64,000 nt of DNA from Chitinophagaceae bacterium (GTDB taxonomy: Bacteria; Bacteroidota; Bacteroidia; Chitinophagales; UBA10324). Positions 27,341 through 38,330 of this stretch are shown here, in pieces. The translations under genes and the position numbers were made by a program. A model generated the notes under the pieces. That model was not told where the DNA came from, ran no database searches, and saw only the letters and a program-made list of their open reading frames with translations. Position 1 is the stretch's first letter. Each line of letters begins with the position of its first letter. The DNA lies in the NCBI GenBank assembly GCA_016704325.1, contig JADJAG010000004.1, positions 186,001 to 250,000 on the forward strand, given 5' to 3'.

Positions 27341-28225
27341 TTACTTTATTACCTTACCCGATGAGTCAAGGTATGTTTCGAAATTATTCTTCTTGAGTGC
27401 TTCTTCATAAATGCTCTTATGAATAGCATTGATAAAACTGAGTTTTCTTTTATTGAGAATGATGCCGGCAATCTGTTCCCGTACAAAAGCAACCGGGGCA
27501 TCGGCCCCTTTTATGCGGTAGTCTTCAAATTTTATCAGGTAGGCATAACCGGAATCCGGAACCTCAAGGTAGCTTTTGTTATACTGTGCATTTTCGAGGT
27601 TAAATTTGTTGACGGGAAGTAACGCAGTCAGTTCATCCTTATTGTACCAGGTACTGTCGTTGATGGAATACCTCATAGCATTATCATTACAAAATCCGCG
27701 CAGTTTCGGATAGTTGTCGGGGGTTGTTTGCCGCATCCATTTCCTTACTGAATCCAGTTGAATCCGGGTTTCCATCCGGAGCATGATGTATTTCACCTGT
27801 GATATGCCTTCCTTCAATTCAAAGGATTCTTTATGTTCATTGTAGTATTGAAGTATATCGGCCTCACTAACCACGGTGTCTAATTTATCAACCAGTAATT
27901 CCTTTTCATACAGGTAAATCAGCAGGGATTCACGGTAGTCGCGTAATTGATCATTCAACATTTTTTCCTCTTCCGGCAGGTTGTCCTGCGCATAACGTAG
28001 CAGCAGGTTGTGGCGAATCCAGCTGTCCACATAATTCTTTACTATCTGCAGGCTGTCTTCCGGCCTCGCTGCCCCTCTGCCTACACCTTCCAGTTCAGAT
28101 TGATAGAGATACTTATCATACACACGGGCAATGGCCACCTCATCATCTTCACTACTTTCAAAAAAGGCACAGGATCCCAATGTAAGGAGCAGCAGGAGGG
28201 TGAGAATAAGTTGGGATGCTTTCAT
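27341..28225 (-). CDS. SurA-N-like chaperone lipoprotein
   Basis: This 294-residue protein has a lipoprotein signal (LLLLLTLGSC, Cys19). The N-terminal part resembles the SurA/PpiD chaperone domain (KNYVDSWIRHNLLLRYAQDN and LRDYRESLLIYLYEKELL). There is no clear parvulin active site; the second half (VKYIMLRMETRI...) looks like a degenerate one. It lies between two parvulin genes and probably works with them as a folding factor for outer-membrane proteins. Confidence 0.75.
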   Translation of the reverse strand: MKASQLILTLLLLLTLGSCAFFESSEDDEVAIARVYDKYLYQSELEGVGRGAARPEDSLQIVKNYVDSWIRHNLLLRYAQDNLPEEEKMLNDQLRDYRESLLIYLYEKELLVDKLDTVVSEADILQYYNEHKESFELKEGISQVKYIMLRMETRIQLDSVRKWMRQTTPDNYPKLRGFCNDNAMRYSINDSTWYNKDELTALLPVNKFNLENAQYNKSYLEVPDSGYAYLIKFEDYRIKGADAPVAFVREQIAGIILNKRKLSFINAIHKSIYEEALKKNNFETYLDSSGKVIK

Positions 28226-28344
28226 AGAATGCCTGAAACTGAATAGCGCCGGGTTGATGCCCTGCGCTATTCCATGTACAGTAAAATTTTTGATCAGTTT
28301 TGCTCAGCTTATTACAGCTAAGGGGGAAATCAGGTAATCGTGTC

Positions 28345-30311
28345 TTACTTCTTCACCATTGAATTAAATACCTGTTCATTAATAGAAACAGGATATTTCT
28401 TCCTCAATTCTGCAATCCATTCTTTTTCCAGCGACTCCTGGTAATCTGCCACTACATAACCCTTCACTTCATTTAATGGCTTAGGTGCAGGAGGAAGTAG
28501 CTGGTTCACTTTCAGCATACGAATAGCGGAATCGGTCTTAACAGTGTATGTTTTCCCGGCTTCCCAACCAAGCTTTTCGATTTCTGAATCTTTGCCCTTT
28601 TCAAACTCCTCAGTGGAAATAGTCAGGTTATCCTTCGTCTTCTTATTGATCTTTGACAATATCGCATCATTGGAAGTGCCTTTTGCCATGTATTTGGCAA
28701 GCTGATCGGCTACTTCCTGGTTTTTGGCAGTGTACGTAGTAACCTCTGCACGTTCCTGACCCATGTAATTGTTCTTGTTTTGCTCATAGAATGCTTTCAA
28801 TCCAACGGTGTCTTCCACGGCCCTGGTCCATACTTTATCACTGGCAAGGTCAAAGAGTAAGATGCCATTCATATACTCTTCCATCAGATCTTTGAAAGGA
28901 GGGTATTTTGCTTCAAGACGTGCATCTTCAAATGCAAGCACGCTGGTGGCTACGTATTGTTCATATAATTTGTTGTACATATTTTCAATACTGCCAAGAT
29001 TCATATACTTCCGTTGGTTCTTGACAATAAAGTCAGCAAATTCATTCTGGGGAAAGGGTTTCATTTCACCAATGTATACTGCATCTGCCAGCACAAACAT
29101 TGGGGTAACCATACGTTTGCAGAGAGAATCACTCCAGGTACCTTTTAACAGGCTGGAATCCATTTTGCGAAGCAAATCCCTTTTGTGTCCGGAATTTCCT
29201 TGTACCTGTAGTTTTTCTTCAGTTTACTAATGAAGGATTCCTTTGAATATTCTGACCATGTGCCCGTTTCCACTTTTTTACGGATATCATCTTTCATCGA
29301 TTCATAGCTGCCCATCGGCTTTTTCTCAATCAATTTGATGATATGCCAGCCGAATTTCGTCTGAACAGGCTGTGAAAGGTCACCCGGGTTCTTCAAAGCA
29401 AAAGCGGCGTTTTCAAATTCGGCTACCATTTGTCCGGTGCCAAAGGCTGCAAGTTTACCACCATTGGCAGCTGAAGTTTTATCCTGAGAAAATTGTTTGG
29501 TAAGCTCATCCCAATTGCCTCCGGCTTTCAATAATCCGTACAGCGAGTCAATTTTATGTTTCGCTTTCTGCTTATCGTCTTCGGTGGCGTTGTTTGGAAG
29601 CTTTATAAAAAGATGCGCTACCGTGGCTGTTCCGCGAGAAGGACGCGTTTCAATGGTACGTATCAGGTGATAACCGAAGCGGGTGCGAACCGGCATGCTG
29701 ATGGTACCGGGTTTTGTGTTATAAGCAGCGGTTTCAAAAGGATAAATTACCTGCATGGATGTTACCCAGCCAAGATCTCCTTTATTGTCTTTGGCAGTAG
29801 GATCGCTGGATGAGTCGGCTGCCAGGGTATTGAAGTTCTTTTTTCCGGCTACAATCTGTTTTCTCCAATTAGTAATTCTCTTGAAAGCCTTTAAAGTATC
29901 GGCCGGTGTGGCATTGGGCTCCAGTTTTATGAGGATGTGTTCCACATGTACGTCTGTCTTCATCCTGTTGTATGCTTCGCGCACCACAGCCGTGTCATAC
30001 ATGTAACTTGGGGTAAGCTTGCTCCGGTACGTTTTAAATTCATTCATAACGGCAGCCGTAGTGTCCAGCTTAATATCCCTGGCTTCCTTTACTTTCAACC
30101 TGAAATTGACATAGAGGTCAAGGTAATCGCGCAAAGATTTTTCGCTGAAGTCAGCTTCACCGCTCACATTGGTTTTCTGGTATACTTTAACAAATTCATT
30201 TTTGGAAACCTTTTCATTTCCAATAGTGAACAATGTTGGGTTTTCAGGTGCCTGAGCTTGTGCAAAGTAAGTTGTTAGCAGTAGCGCTAATACGATTAAA
30301 TTAAGTTTCAT
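28345..30311 (-). CDS. Parvulin-type peptidyl-prolyl isomerase, frame broken once
   Basis: Two frames together make one protein of about 655 residues. The first starts at the ATG at 30311 (signal peptide ending YFAQAQ) and has two parvulin domains (VEHILIKLEPNATPADT with FGYHLIRTIE; VAHLFIKLPNNA with FGWHIIKLIEKKP). It runs into wrong-frame sequence after YKEIPDTKG. The second frame continues DLLRKMDSSLLKGTW to the stop at 28345. The break is at AAAAGGG (29178-29184 on the plus strand); one more G restores the frame. Its downstream codons are still well kept, so a sequencing error is plausible. TATCTTTG at 30354-30361 is a likely -7 box. Confidence 0.85.
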
Positions 30312-30353
30312 ACGGAGTTGAAATGTATGGGTTTGGTTATTTTTTGGAGGAGG

Positions 30354-30361
30354 CAAAGATA
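30354..30361 (-). promoter_or_regulatory. Candidate -7 box of the parvulin gene
   Basis: TATCTTTG on the minus strand matches the Bacteroidota -7 consensus TAnnTTTG and lies 43 bases upstream of the ATG at 30311. A TTCG about 15 bases further upstream is a weak -33 candidate. Confidence 0.45.
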
Positions 30362-30399
30362 TCTATTTTTAGGTAACGAACTAATGGAGTGCAACTAAC

Positions 30400-30651
30400 G
30401 GGTGTATGACAATTCGTTCATCTTGTCAAGCAATGGTTCGTGGGTTAAATGGCTAAATGGCTAAACTGCTGAATTGCTGCGGCGAAGCCGATCACTTGCT
30501 ATTCTGTAATCGCTACTCTGCTTTACTCACTTACTCAAATACTTAATACTCAATACTCAAATTCAACAACTAAAATTCAATATTCAATTGGCATTGCATG
30601 GCTGCGGGACCTAATCATTGCTTAACAAGCTAAACGATATGTCGTACACCC
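30400..30651. repeat. MITE family-2 copy with perfect 8-bp TSD
   Basis: This 252-bp element begins GGGTGTATGACAATTCGTTC and ends GATATGTCGTACACCC. It is flanked by perfect repeats CAACTAAC (30392-30399 and 30652-30659). The first 38 bases are an imperfect inverted repeat of the last 38. Relative to the copy at 17566 it lies in the opposite direction. Its interior carries the same ATTTGAGTAAGTGAGTAAAG-like run, here as its complement. Confidence 0.9.
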
Positions 30652-30888
30652 CAACTAACGGGTGCATACCCAATTGACGCGGAAATACTGTTTAAATATT
30701 TGGTTATAAGGAACAGTTCCTCACTAAGAGCTCATGTTTCAGATGGGTTGTTTGTCTCGCAAAATTCGCAAAACACGCAAAGAAGAACTTCTTAATCTAG
30801 TTCTGCGAGTTTTATTTGCTGGATTTAGAAGGCAATTTTTAAGAGAATTTCTTGAAAAGCGACATTTTGATATTCACGCACCTGAAGG

Positions 30889-31035
30889 GGGTGTACGACA
30901 AATTGGGTGTTGAAATTGAGTAAGTGAGTAAGTGAGCAAGTGATCGGCTTCGCCGCAGCAATTTAGCAATTTAGCCATTTAACAATTTAACCCAACAACC
31001 ATTGTCTGACAAGATGAACAAATTGTCGTACCCCC
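30889..31035. repeat. MITE family-2 shortened copy
   Basis: This 147-bp element begins GGGTGTACGACAAATTGGG and ends AAATTGTCGTACCCCC. The flanks CCTGAAGG and CCTTGAGG are similar but not identical, so the duplication has decayed. It ends 54 bases before the rlmD start codon and may shape that gene's expression. Confidence 0.75.
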
Positions 31036-31089
31036 GCCTTGAGGGATAATGGATATTTATCATATTGGCAGCGTACCTTGCGAGCACTT

Positions 31090-32496
31090 ATGCCGCGACC
31101 GACACAAATTATTGAGCAGTTACCTGTTACCGCTTTTGCCAATGAAGGCAAAACAATAGGTCATTACCAGGGAAAAGTTGTTTTTATCAGGGGGGCCATA
31201 CCCGGCGAATTGGTTAATGTTCGTGTAACAAAGTCGAAAAAAGACTGGATGGAGGCTGATGTGACGGAAGTACTGCAACCTTCTCCAAACAGAGTGCAAC
31301 CTTTTTGCATCCACTATGGCAAATGCGGCGGTTGTCAGTGGCAGCACCTGGCCTATTCAGAACAGTTAAGAAGCAAAGAGTGGCTGGCGTATGATACATT
31401 GGAGCGTATGGGCAAGGTAACGATACAATCAAAAGAGCAGATAGCCGGTGGTGCTGATGAGAGAGGGTATCGAAATAAACTGGAGTTCACCTTCTCTGAT
31501 CGGGAGTGGGTTCCGCCGGAGGAATTCTACAGTGATAACCGGCAGCCCATACAGCCCGCTTTAGGTTTTCACTTGCCGGGTGCCTACGACCGTGTTTTTG
31601 ATGTAAAATCCTGTTCCCTGCAACCTGCACTGAGTGACCGAATCAGGCTGGCAGTGAAAGCTTTTACCATTGAAAATGGCTACGAGTATTTTCACTTGCG
31701 CCACCAGAAAGGCATGTTGCGTAACCTGATGATCAGGATGACTACTACAGGTGAGGTGATGGTGCTGGTGGCTTTCGCCCATGCCGATGAAAAACACATC
31801 GCGCTGTTGATGCATTTTCTCAGCACCACCTTTCCTGAAATCACTTCGCTGCAGTATGTGATCAACCGGAAGCAGAATGATACTATTTATGACCTCGAAG
31901 TGATCACTTTTGCAGGCAGCGATGCGATCTTTGAATATATCGGCGATCTTAAATTCAGGATCAGTGCAAAGTCCTTTTTTCAAACCAATACCAGGCAGGC
32001 AGCAAGGCTCTACTATTGCGTAAAGGAGTTTGCGGGTTTAAAAGGTTCGGAGCTGGTTTATGATCTTTATACCGGAACCGGCAGTATAGCCCTATACCTT
32101 GCGAGGTACTGTAAAAAAGTGATTGGCATTGAACAGGTAGAACAGGCAATTCAGGATGCCCGAATAAATGCGTCCATCAACCAGATCACCAATGTGGAAT
32201 TTTACACCGCTGATATTGCAAAAGTTCTGGATCATACTTTTCATGCGGAAAACGGCGTACCTCAGGTTGTTATTACCGACCCGCCCCGGGCAGGTATGCA
32301 CCCGGATGTAGTGAAGGAATTGTTGGAAATGGCCCCTGAGAAAATTGTATATGTAAGTTGCAATATCACGACACAAGCTCGCGATCTGCAACTCCTCAGT
32401 GAAAAGTACCAGGTAGAAAGGGTACGTCCTTTCGACCTCTTTCCACAAACCAAACATGTGGAGAATGTAGCAGCTTTGGTGAGGCGACTATCATGA
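31090..32496 (+). CDS. rlmD: 23S rRNA (uracil-C5)-methyltransferase, RlmD/TrmA family
   Basis: From the ATG at 31090 this gives 468 residues; the frame also opens with TTG at 31039, inside or next to a MITE. A TRAM domain comes first (AFANEGKTIGHYQGKVVFIR), then the iron-sulfur cysteines (CIHYGKCGGCQWQH and a later cysteine in KSCSLQP). The SAM-binding fold follows (LVYDLYTGTGSIALYLA), with the catalytic loop DPPRAGMHPDVV and the nucleophile motif YVSCNITTQARDL. It methylates C5 of a uridine in 23S rRNA using SAM. Family-level assignment is firm; the exact target U is not. Confidence 0.9.
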   Translation: MPRPTQIIEQLPVTAFANEGKTIGHYQGKVVFIRGAIPGELVNVRVTKSKKDWMEADVTEVLQPSPNRVQPFCIHYGKCGGCQWQHLAYSEQLRSKEWLAYDTLERMGKVTIQSKEQIAGGADERGYRNKLEFTFSDREWVPPEEFYSDNRQPIQPALGFHLPGAYDRVFDVKSCSLQPALSDRIRLAVKAFTIENGYEYFHLRHQKGMLRNLMIRMTTTGEVMVLVAFAHADEKHIALLMHFLSTTFPEITSLQYVINRKQNDTIYDLEVITFAGSDAIFEYIGDLKFRISAKSFFQTNTRQAARLYYCVKEFAGLKGSELVYDLYTGTGSIALYLARYCKKVIGIEQVEQAIQDARINASINQITNVEFYTADIAKVLDHTFHAENGVPQVVITDPPRAGMHPDVVKELLEMAPEKIVYVSCNITTQARDLQLLSEKYQVERVRPFDLFPQTKHVENVAALVRRLS

Positions 32497-33095
32497 TGCT
32501 CGCTTTCTTAAGACATTCCTATCCGGAAGAAGCATATTTTAAAGTAATTTTTCCCGGGGATCATACACTTTGCAGAAAATCATAACATTTTAAACGCTGA
32601 AAACATATGTTATTTTCATCAATATAGTTATAAAGTATAATGCGCTATATGTTTTGATTCAAGACATTAAAAATGCATGATTTAAAATAGTCGCCGGATG
32701 GGGTGTTTCTGCAATTTTTAGCGCGATTCTTGTTAAGGGCGCACCTGTTCGCAAGGGCTTCCTCTTGCGGCCTCCCTTTGACTTCATGCTTCTCATTAGC
32801 TTTTGGTCGGATTAAATGTTCGGCCGAGAAGAAAGTGAATGCAGCGGGAAGGCATTGGATAATCAGGCACAACAGAAGCAGCTTTTTTGCAGTGCATTGT
32901 TGCTGTCAAGATAAGCGGCTGTAATACTGATGGAACTACCAGGGAAAGCAAAGCCGGGATTGCCTGGCAGTGGTTGAAGATTTCAGTTAGCCAATAAAAT
33001 TCTGGTTCTTAAAAGGGATTGCTAAGGCTTGCATACTTAGCAGCTACCCGGTCAGCTTACATTTATTCTTAAAACACCACTCAAACCACTAACCC
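32497..33095. other. Intergenic, no gene supported
   Basis: Nothing convincing is visible in these 600 bases. A 75-codon minus-strand frame at 32645-32872 has no recognisable domain and an unusual composition. The segment 32740-32860 looks more GC-rich and structured than its surroundings and could be decayed coding sequence. Confidence 0.45.
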
Positions 33096-35195
33096 ATGAA
33101 AACACCAAAACAGTTTTTAAAAAATCCCCTTTTAAGTACAGCCATCTTTTTCATGGCTGTACTGTTTACAGCAAGTACATCTTACGGTGCCATTGTCACG
33201 AATCTGAAAGGAGTCTGCAAGAATGGACAGGTCTTTCTCACATGGACCAATCCCACCGGTTCTAAAATGCAGTATAATATCTACAGGAGTACTTCAAAAT
33301 TTACAACGGGTAGTCAATTAACCACTTCCAAGTTCATGGGATTTGTGCGCGATAATTCTGCGCAGAACATACAGCTATCCACGGATCTTCCGGGTGATGT
33401 ATATTTTAAAATTGAGGATACCGGTTTGCCGCTACAGGCAACTCAAGGATTGTATGTAGTAACCTGCACCTCCAATCAACCCTACTTCTACGCTGTAACT
33501 GTTACCGACCTGGTAACCGGTGAAGAATCTAAAACCGTGACTACCGGTAAAAAACAGTCTCACCTCAGCTGTGAATGAGTCAGTAGCGAAAGCCAAACCT
33601 GTTTTTCAGCAAACGGTTTCTACCGGAAATGAAACGAAGGACTACTACACACAATTTGTAAATAACCAGGAAACAGCACTCAATCCTGCAATGAACAGCA
33701 CCGGATCTTTTGGCTTTAACTTTTATATTGCCAAGAGAGGAACTGCCGGCCTTTATCCTTTGATGATTGTTTTTGAAGGAGCCGGCGCTGCTATTAATTC
33801 AGGAGTAGGGCTGGATGCTGATATTACCAACTGCTATGTGCTTGGTGTTTATGACTGGCTTCCTTTGCCAAGTGGCACTGGAGTGGGCGTTGGCGAAAAT
33901 GCATACTACTCAGGGTACCATGAAAACTTTAACATCTATAGCGATGCTAATCCTATACCGGCAAATGGTACTATTAAGATGTACTGCCAGAAACGATACA
34001 TAGAAGCGGCACGATGGGCGAAAAAAAATTTGCCGATAGATACAACAAGGGTTTACACCAAGGGAGTATCTGCTTCCGGATACGGTGCATTGCTCACCGC
34101 ACTTTTATATCCTGATGAAATCAGTGCTGTATATGCATCCGTAGAACCTATGTTTGTGAAACCGGTTGGTAACAAAGGAGTACTCTATGAACAGATGTGG
34201 GGTGAAAGTGCAACCAATCTTCCAACGGATCTAAATGATCTGTCAACAGGCCTTCCCCTTTCTATCTATGAAGCCCTCGATGCACGTGAGCTGCTGAATA
34301 TCAAAAGAGATCTTAACCTGCCATTGATATTTGATGTGCATGGCAAAAGGATAATTCTGTTATCTGGTCCGTGAAAATCATCTCCTGGTTTGATACGCTG
34401 AATGCGAACAACGTCGGCGGTGTATTCTTTTGGGATCAGAGAACTCATGGAGGCGATGGCAAGGATTATCTTCCTGAAGAAACCACTCCTGATTTTTACA
34501 AGTACCAAACCAATTTAGCGTATCCGGCATTTTCCAATTGTTCTATAAACCAGGATCCGGGCAATGGCTCACCTTCATCAGGAGATAAGTATGGGGCCTA
34601 TAATGGATATCTCGATTGGGATGAAAATGTTTCTGATAAGAAGTGTGACTTCAGTGCTACCGTTTTTATTAAGAACTATTATGTAGGTGGTGTTTTGGAT
34701 CCTGAACAATACAATACCTGCAAAACGGATATCACTTTTCGCAGATTGCAAAACTTTAAACCCAATCCGGGTGAAACGATCAAGTGGAAGAACTTTGATA
34801 ATTCCAATTCCAAGATTCAAAGTGGTTCATTTGTCTATAACGGAGGGCTCATTTCTCTGAAAGACGTAACGGTGAATAAGTCGGGTAACCGAATTGAACT
34901 CAAGATTTCAGGTTGCGACAAGACTGCTGAGGTAGGTCGCCTGGCATCGGATGCTGAAAATGAGATTAGCATCTTCGGAAATGGCAGCAGTTATTCGTTG
35001 GAATTCACAGCTGAAGAAGAAGGAAATGCTACGATTACCTTTTTTGATCTCAGTGGCAGAATGCTTCGTCAGGATGTGATTCAATATAATCAGGGTATCA
35101 ACCATTTCGATTTGCCCCAAGTTGGTTCCGGTTTATTTTTGGTGCAGGTGAAGGCTGCTTCCTGGTCGGCCACAGAAAAAATCATCTTTCATTAA
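33096..35195 (+). CDS. Type IX-secreted putative esterase, frame broken twice
   Basis: Three overlapping frames make one protein of about 700 residues. The first starts at 33096 with a signal peptide (cut near SYGA) and a fibronectin-like domain (NGQVFLTWTNPTGSKMQYNI). The second has an alpha/beta-hydrolase region with the nucleophile elbow KGVSASGYGALLTAL. The third continues SVKIISWFDTL to a type IX sorting tail (FFDLSGRMLRQDVI, SGLFLVQVKA). One extra A at 33549-33554 and one missing A at 34345-34348 explain both breaks, and the second restores the original frame. An esterase-type activity is likely from the fold; the substrate is unknown. Confidence 0.75.
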
Positions 35196-35265
35196 TTGAT
35201 TTAGTATGCCCAACACGTTAAAATAATTTGGAGAATTAAATCACTTCTGGGTAACTTCACATTGG

Positions 35266-35667
35266 ATGTGGAGTGAATTTCATCAATACGGTCAGCACAT
35301 TTTTACAAGGCAGTTTGTGCTGCCCGTATTGCTGTTATTTGCTTTGAATTCGTGTAATTCTAAAAAGAATGTGATACAAGGCAAGGTCACCTATATCGAC
35401 GATTTGATCCAGGTTGAATTACCGGCTGAAGGGGTACAGGTTTTCTTGTATCAATCTATTGTTGTGTTTCAAGATCAGCCAAATGCATTTGATAAGGTGG
35501 TAACGGCCGGGCCTTCCGGCTATTACTCCTTATTTCCGTTGCAGGATGGACCTTATTATGTGTATTCAGAAAAGCTGGATACCAATGGGCTGGTGCTTTA
35601 TTCCACCGGCAGTTCTGTAAATGTAGAAGGCAGTGAAACCAAACTGCTTGACCTTTTTCTGCATTAA
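35266..35667 (+). CDS. Small lipoprotein, unknown function
   Basis: This encodes 133 residues with a lipoprotein signal (LLLFALNSC, Cys30). A single beta-sandwich-like domain follows: GKVTYIDDLIQVELPAEGVQ, VVTAGPSGYYSLFPLQDGPY. That pattern resembles carboxypeptidase-regulatory or SdrD-like folds. It follows the secreted esterase-like gene by 70 bases on the same strand. Its role is unknown. Confidence 0.65.
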   Translation: MWSEFHQYGQHIFTRQFVLPVLLLFALNSCNSKKNVIQGKVTYIDDLIQVELPAEGVQVFLYQSIVVFQDQPNAFDKVVTAGPSGYYSLFPLQDGPYYVYSEKLDTNGLVLYSTGSSVNVEGSETKLLDLFLH

Positions 35668-35804
35668 GTGTGCTGTTTTAGCGGCTTGCAACATTGAGTG
35701 TAAGCCATGCTAACTTTCATTATTTAAGAACCACAGTTATCTGGCTGCTGCATAATATTAGAGAATCTCCTGTTACAGGATTATCTTCGCTTCCGCTTTT
35801 TTAA

Positions 35805-36634
35805 ATGGCACAAAACGCTATCATCAGGCACATTCCAAATATGCTTACGCTGGGCAACCTGTTCCTTGGTTGCATGGGCATCGTCTTTGTCTTCAACGAT
35901 CATGTATTCCCGGTAGCATTAAATGAACTGGATCCATCCGGAAGAAATTTGGGAGTTATTTTCGGATTCAATAATCGCCTGTACCTGGCTTCTTTCATGA
36001 TTTTCGGTGCTGCGGTGCTGGATTTCTTTGATGGTTTTTTTGCCAGGTTACTCAAAGCGCATTCGCCCATTGGAGGTCAGCTTGATTCTTTGGCCGATGG
36101 GGTAACCTTTGGCGTGCTGCCTGCCTGCATTTATTACCAGTTGCTTGCCGGAGCATGGCGGCTGGAACCGGCAGCACTCTACACACCAATGATCTATTTG
36201 CTTCCGGCATTTTTATTGCCCTCTGTGCAGCTTACCGGCTGGCGAAATTCAATGTGGATGAAAGGCAGCATGCAGGATTTATCGGCCTGGCTACGCCTGC
36301 CAGTGCATTGTTTGCCGCCGCTCTTCCGCTCATCATTTTCACCAATGCCTATCAGCTGGCGCCCTTGCTGTTAAACAAATGGTTGCTGTACAGCATCATT
36401 GTATTGTTTTCCTGGCTTATGGTAGCAGAGATTCCCATGTTTGCTTTAAAGACAAAATCACTCACCTGGAAAGGCAATGAGGTACAATTTGTTTTCATGG
36501 CAATCAGTTTCCTGTTGATCGTGTTGTTAAAATACACCGGCATTGCAGCTGTAATACTGCTGTATATTCTTATTTGCATGGTACAGTTTGCTTTGCGGAA
36601 AAGAAAGGAGCAGGATATAATCCCAAATCATTAA
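35805..36634 (+). CDS. pssA: CDP-diacylglycerol-serine phosphatidyltransferase, frame broken once
   Basis: This membrane enzyme makes phosphatidylserine, the precursor of phosphatidylethanolamine. The start IIRHIPNMLTLGNLFLGCMG and the CDP-alcohol motif DFFDGFFARLLKAHSPIGGQ, then LDSLADG (D-G-x2-A-R-x8-G-x3-D-x3-D), are intact. The frame fails at a run of five Ts (36208-36212). Adding one T joins it to FIALCAAYRLAKFNVDERQH and on to the stop at 36634, giving about 276 residues with several membrane spans. The enzyme should be essential, so sequence error is more likely than true loss. purS follows 22 bases downstream. Confidence 0.85.
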
Positions 36635-36656
36635 TCCGAAATAAAAAGAACGCCAT

Positions 36657-36905
36657 ATGACTTACATCGCAGAAGTAAAGGTAATGCCGCTTAAAGAATT
36701 GCTTGATCCGCAGGGCAAAGCAGTACTCAATGGATTGAAGAATCTTGGGATTGATACAATCACAGAGGTCAGGATCGGCAAACACCTGCACCTGAAGGTG
36801 GAAGCGGAAGACGTGGAGAAAGCAAAAACGATAGTAGAGAATGCCTGCAGGAAACTATTGGCCAACCCGGTAATGGAATACTTTGAAATTGAGGTGCATG
36901 AATAA
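36657..36905 (+). CDS. purS: Phosphoribosylformylglycinamidine synthase subunit PurS
   Basis: This 82-residue subunit is the small partner that joins PurL and PurQ in the fourth step of purine synthesis. The family features are visible: YIAEVKVMPLKELLDPQGKA, LKNLGIDTITEVRIGKHL and a C-terminal YFEIEVHE. Length is typical. It lies between pssA and the M28 peptidase gene on the same strand; purL and purQ are not in the window, consistent with scattered purine genes in this phylum. Confidence 0.9.
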   Translation: MTYIAEVKVMPLKELLDPQGKAVLNGLKNLGIDTITEVRIGKHLHLKVEAEDVEKAKTIVENACRKLLANPVMEYFEIEVHE

Positions 36906-36969
36906 TGGTGCAACTAAAACGGGAGGTTGCCCTGCTTTTTCATTTGTTGATTGCTTGTATCGACGTGCA

Positions 36970-38273
36970 ATGAAGCAGGTTTGCCTGTTACTCACAGTAT
37001 CTTTTTGCATTGCCGCACAGGTGGTTGTTGCGCAGCAAAGTGAATCTTCCCTTTCCTTGCAGTATGCACGTCGTGTGATTAATACACTTACTTCACAGGC
37101 TTTGAATGGAAGGGGATATGTTGATTCCGGTGATTGGAAGGCTGCTCATTTTATTCAGCATGAACTAAAGATTGCCGACGTAAAGTCTTTTAATGATCAC
37201 TATTTCCAGGATTATCGTTTAGATGCAAATGTATTTCCGGGAGCCATGAAGTTCAGCATTGCCGGCAAAGGACTCGTGCCCGGCATTGATTTTTTAGTTG
37301 ATGCCGGTTCCGGTTCGTGTAAAGGGAAGTACAAAGCACTTGCGATCAATAAAGAAAACAGTGATACAACTTATGAAGCCGTCAGCGCAATCATCAGGAA
37401 ACTCTCCACTCAGAATAATACTAAAATCCTGTTGTTTATTGCCAGGGACAGTTTCAGCAAAATGCAGTATAAACTATGGCAACAGGCAGTTGCGGAATCA
37501 GATGCCTTTGGCGCCGTTGGAATTGTAGAATGCAGTGAAAAAAAACTGACCTGGCATGCTTCTCAGCAGCAGTTATCCTGGTGCCAGCTTCAGTATAAAG
37601 GCCCATTACCGATTGACAAGAACACCAGTGTATCGTTATCAATCGAAAGTAAATGGAAGCAACAATACAAAACGCAGAATGTGATTGGCTATGTAAAAGG
37701 CAGCAGTGCACCTGATTCTTTTGTGGTGTTTTCTGCGCATTACGACCACCTAGGACAGATGGGCGACGGAACCTATTTTCCGGGAGCTAACGACAATGCA
37801 AGCGGCACTTCCATGGTCTTGAACCTGGCGAAATACTATGCAGCAAATCCGCCGGACTACTCCGTTGTTTTTATTTTTTCAGCGGAGAAGAGTTGGGTTT
37901 GTTAGGATCTCAGTATTACGTGAACCACCCGTTATTTCCGCTTTCACGAATAAAATTTCTGGTGAACCTGGATATCGTTGGCACCGGGGATGAAGGTATT
38001 AAAGTTGTGAATGCCACCGAATTCAAACCGCAATTTGATCAGCTGGTTAGTTTGAATGAAAGGCAGCAGTTGCTGAAAGTGGTCTCTCCGAGAGGCAAGG
38101 CAGCCAACAGTGATCATTATCCATTTTATGAAAAAGGAGTTCCCTGTTTTTTCATCTATACCATGGGTGGTATCTCTGCATATCATGATGTGCTGGACCT
38201 GCCGGCAACGTTGCCGCTTACGGAGTATGATGACCTGATTAAACTTTTGACAGACTTTGTCGAAACATTTTAG
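36970..38273 (+). CDS. M28-family zinc aminopeptidase, secreted, frame broken once
   Basis: The ATG at 36970 gives a good signal peptide (MKQVCLLLTVSFCIAAQ); earlier starts at 36883 and 36898 do not. The peptidase domain has FSAHYDHLG (zinc His/Asp) and PGANDNASGTSMV (bridging Asp). The frame then breaks at a run of six Ts (37874-37879). With one more T it reads FSGEELGLLGSQYYV, restoring the catalytic Glu pair. The rest covers VNLDIVGTGDEG (zinc Asp) and ISAYHDVLD (zinc His) to the stop at 38273, about 434 residues. It probably trims peptides in the periplasm or outside the cell. Confidence 0.85.
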
Positions 38274-38330
38274 CTGCAACTGTTTGTAATGCGCCTGATT
38301 GCTGCATTAAGTGAATGAAAGAAAAGTAAT

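Noticed and set aside
29170..29190. Programmed -1 frameshift in the parvulin gene
   Set aside because: The AAAAGGG context is not a proper X-XXY-YYZ slippery site in the needed frame, and similar indels occur at other homopolymers nearby.
32645..32872. 75-codon minus-strand frame between rlmD and the esterase-like gene
   Set aside because: No recognisable domain or signal; composition is unusual and no start context supports it.
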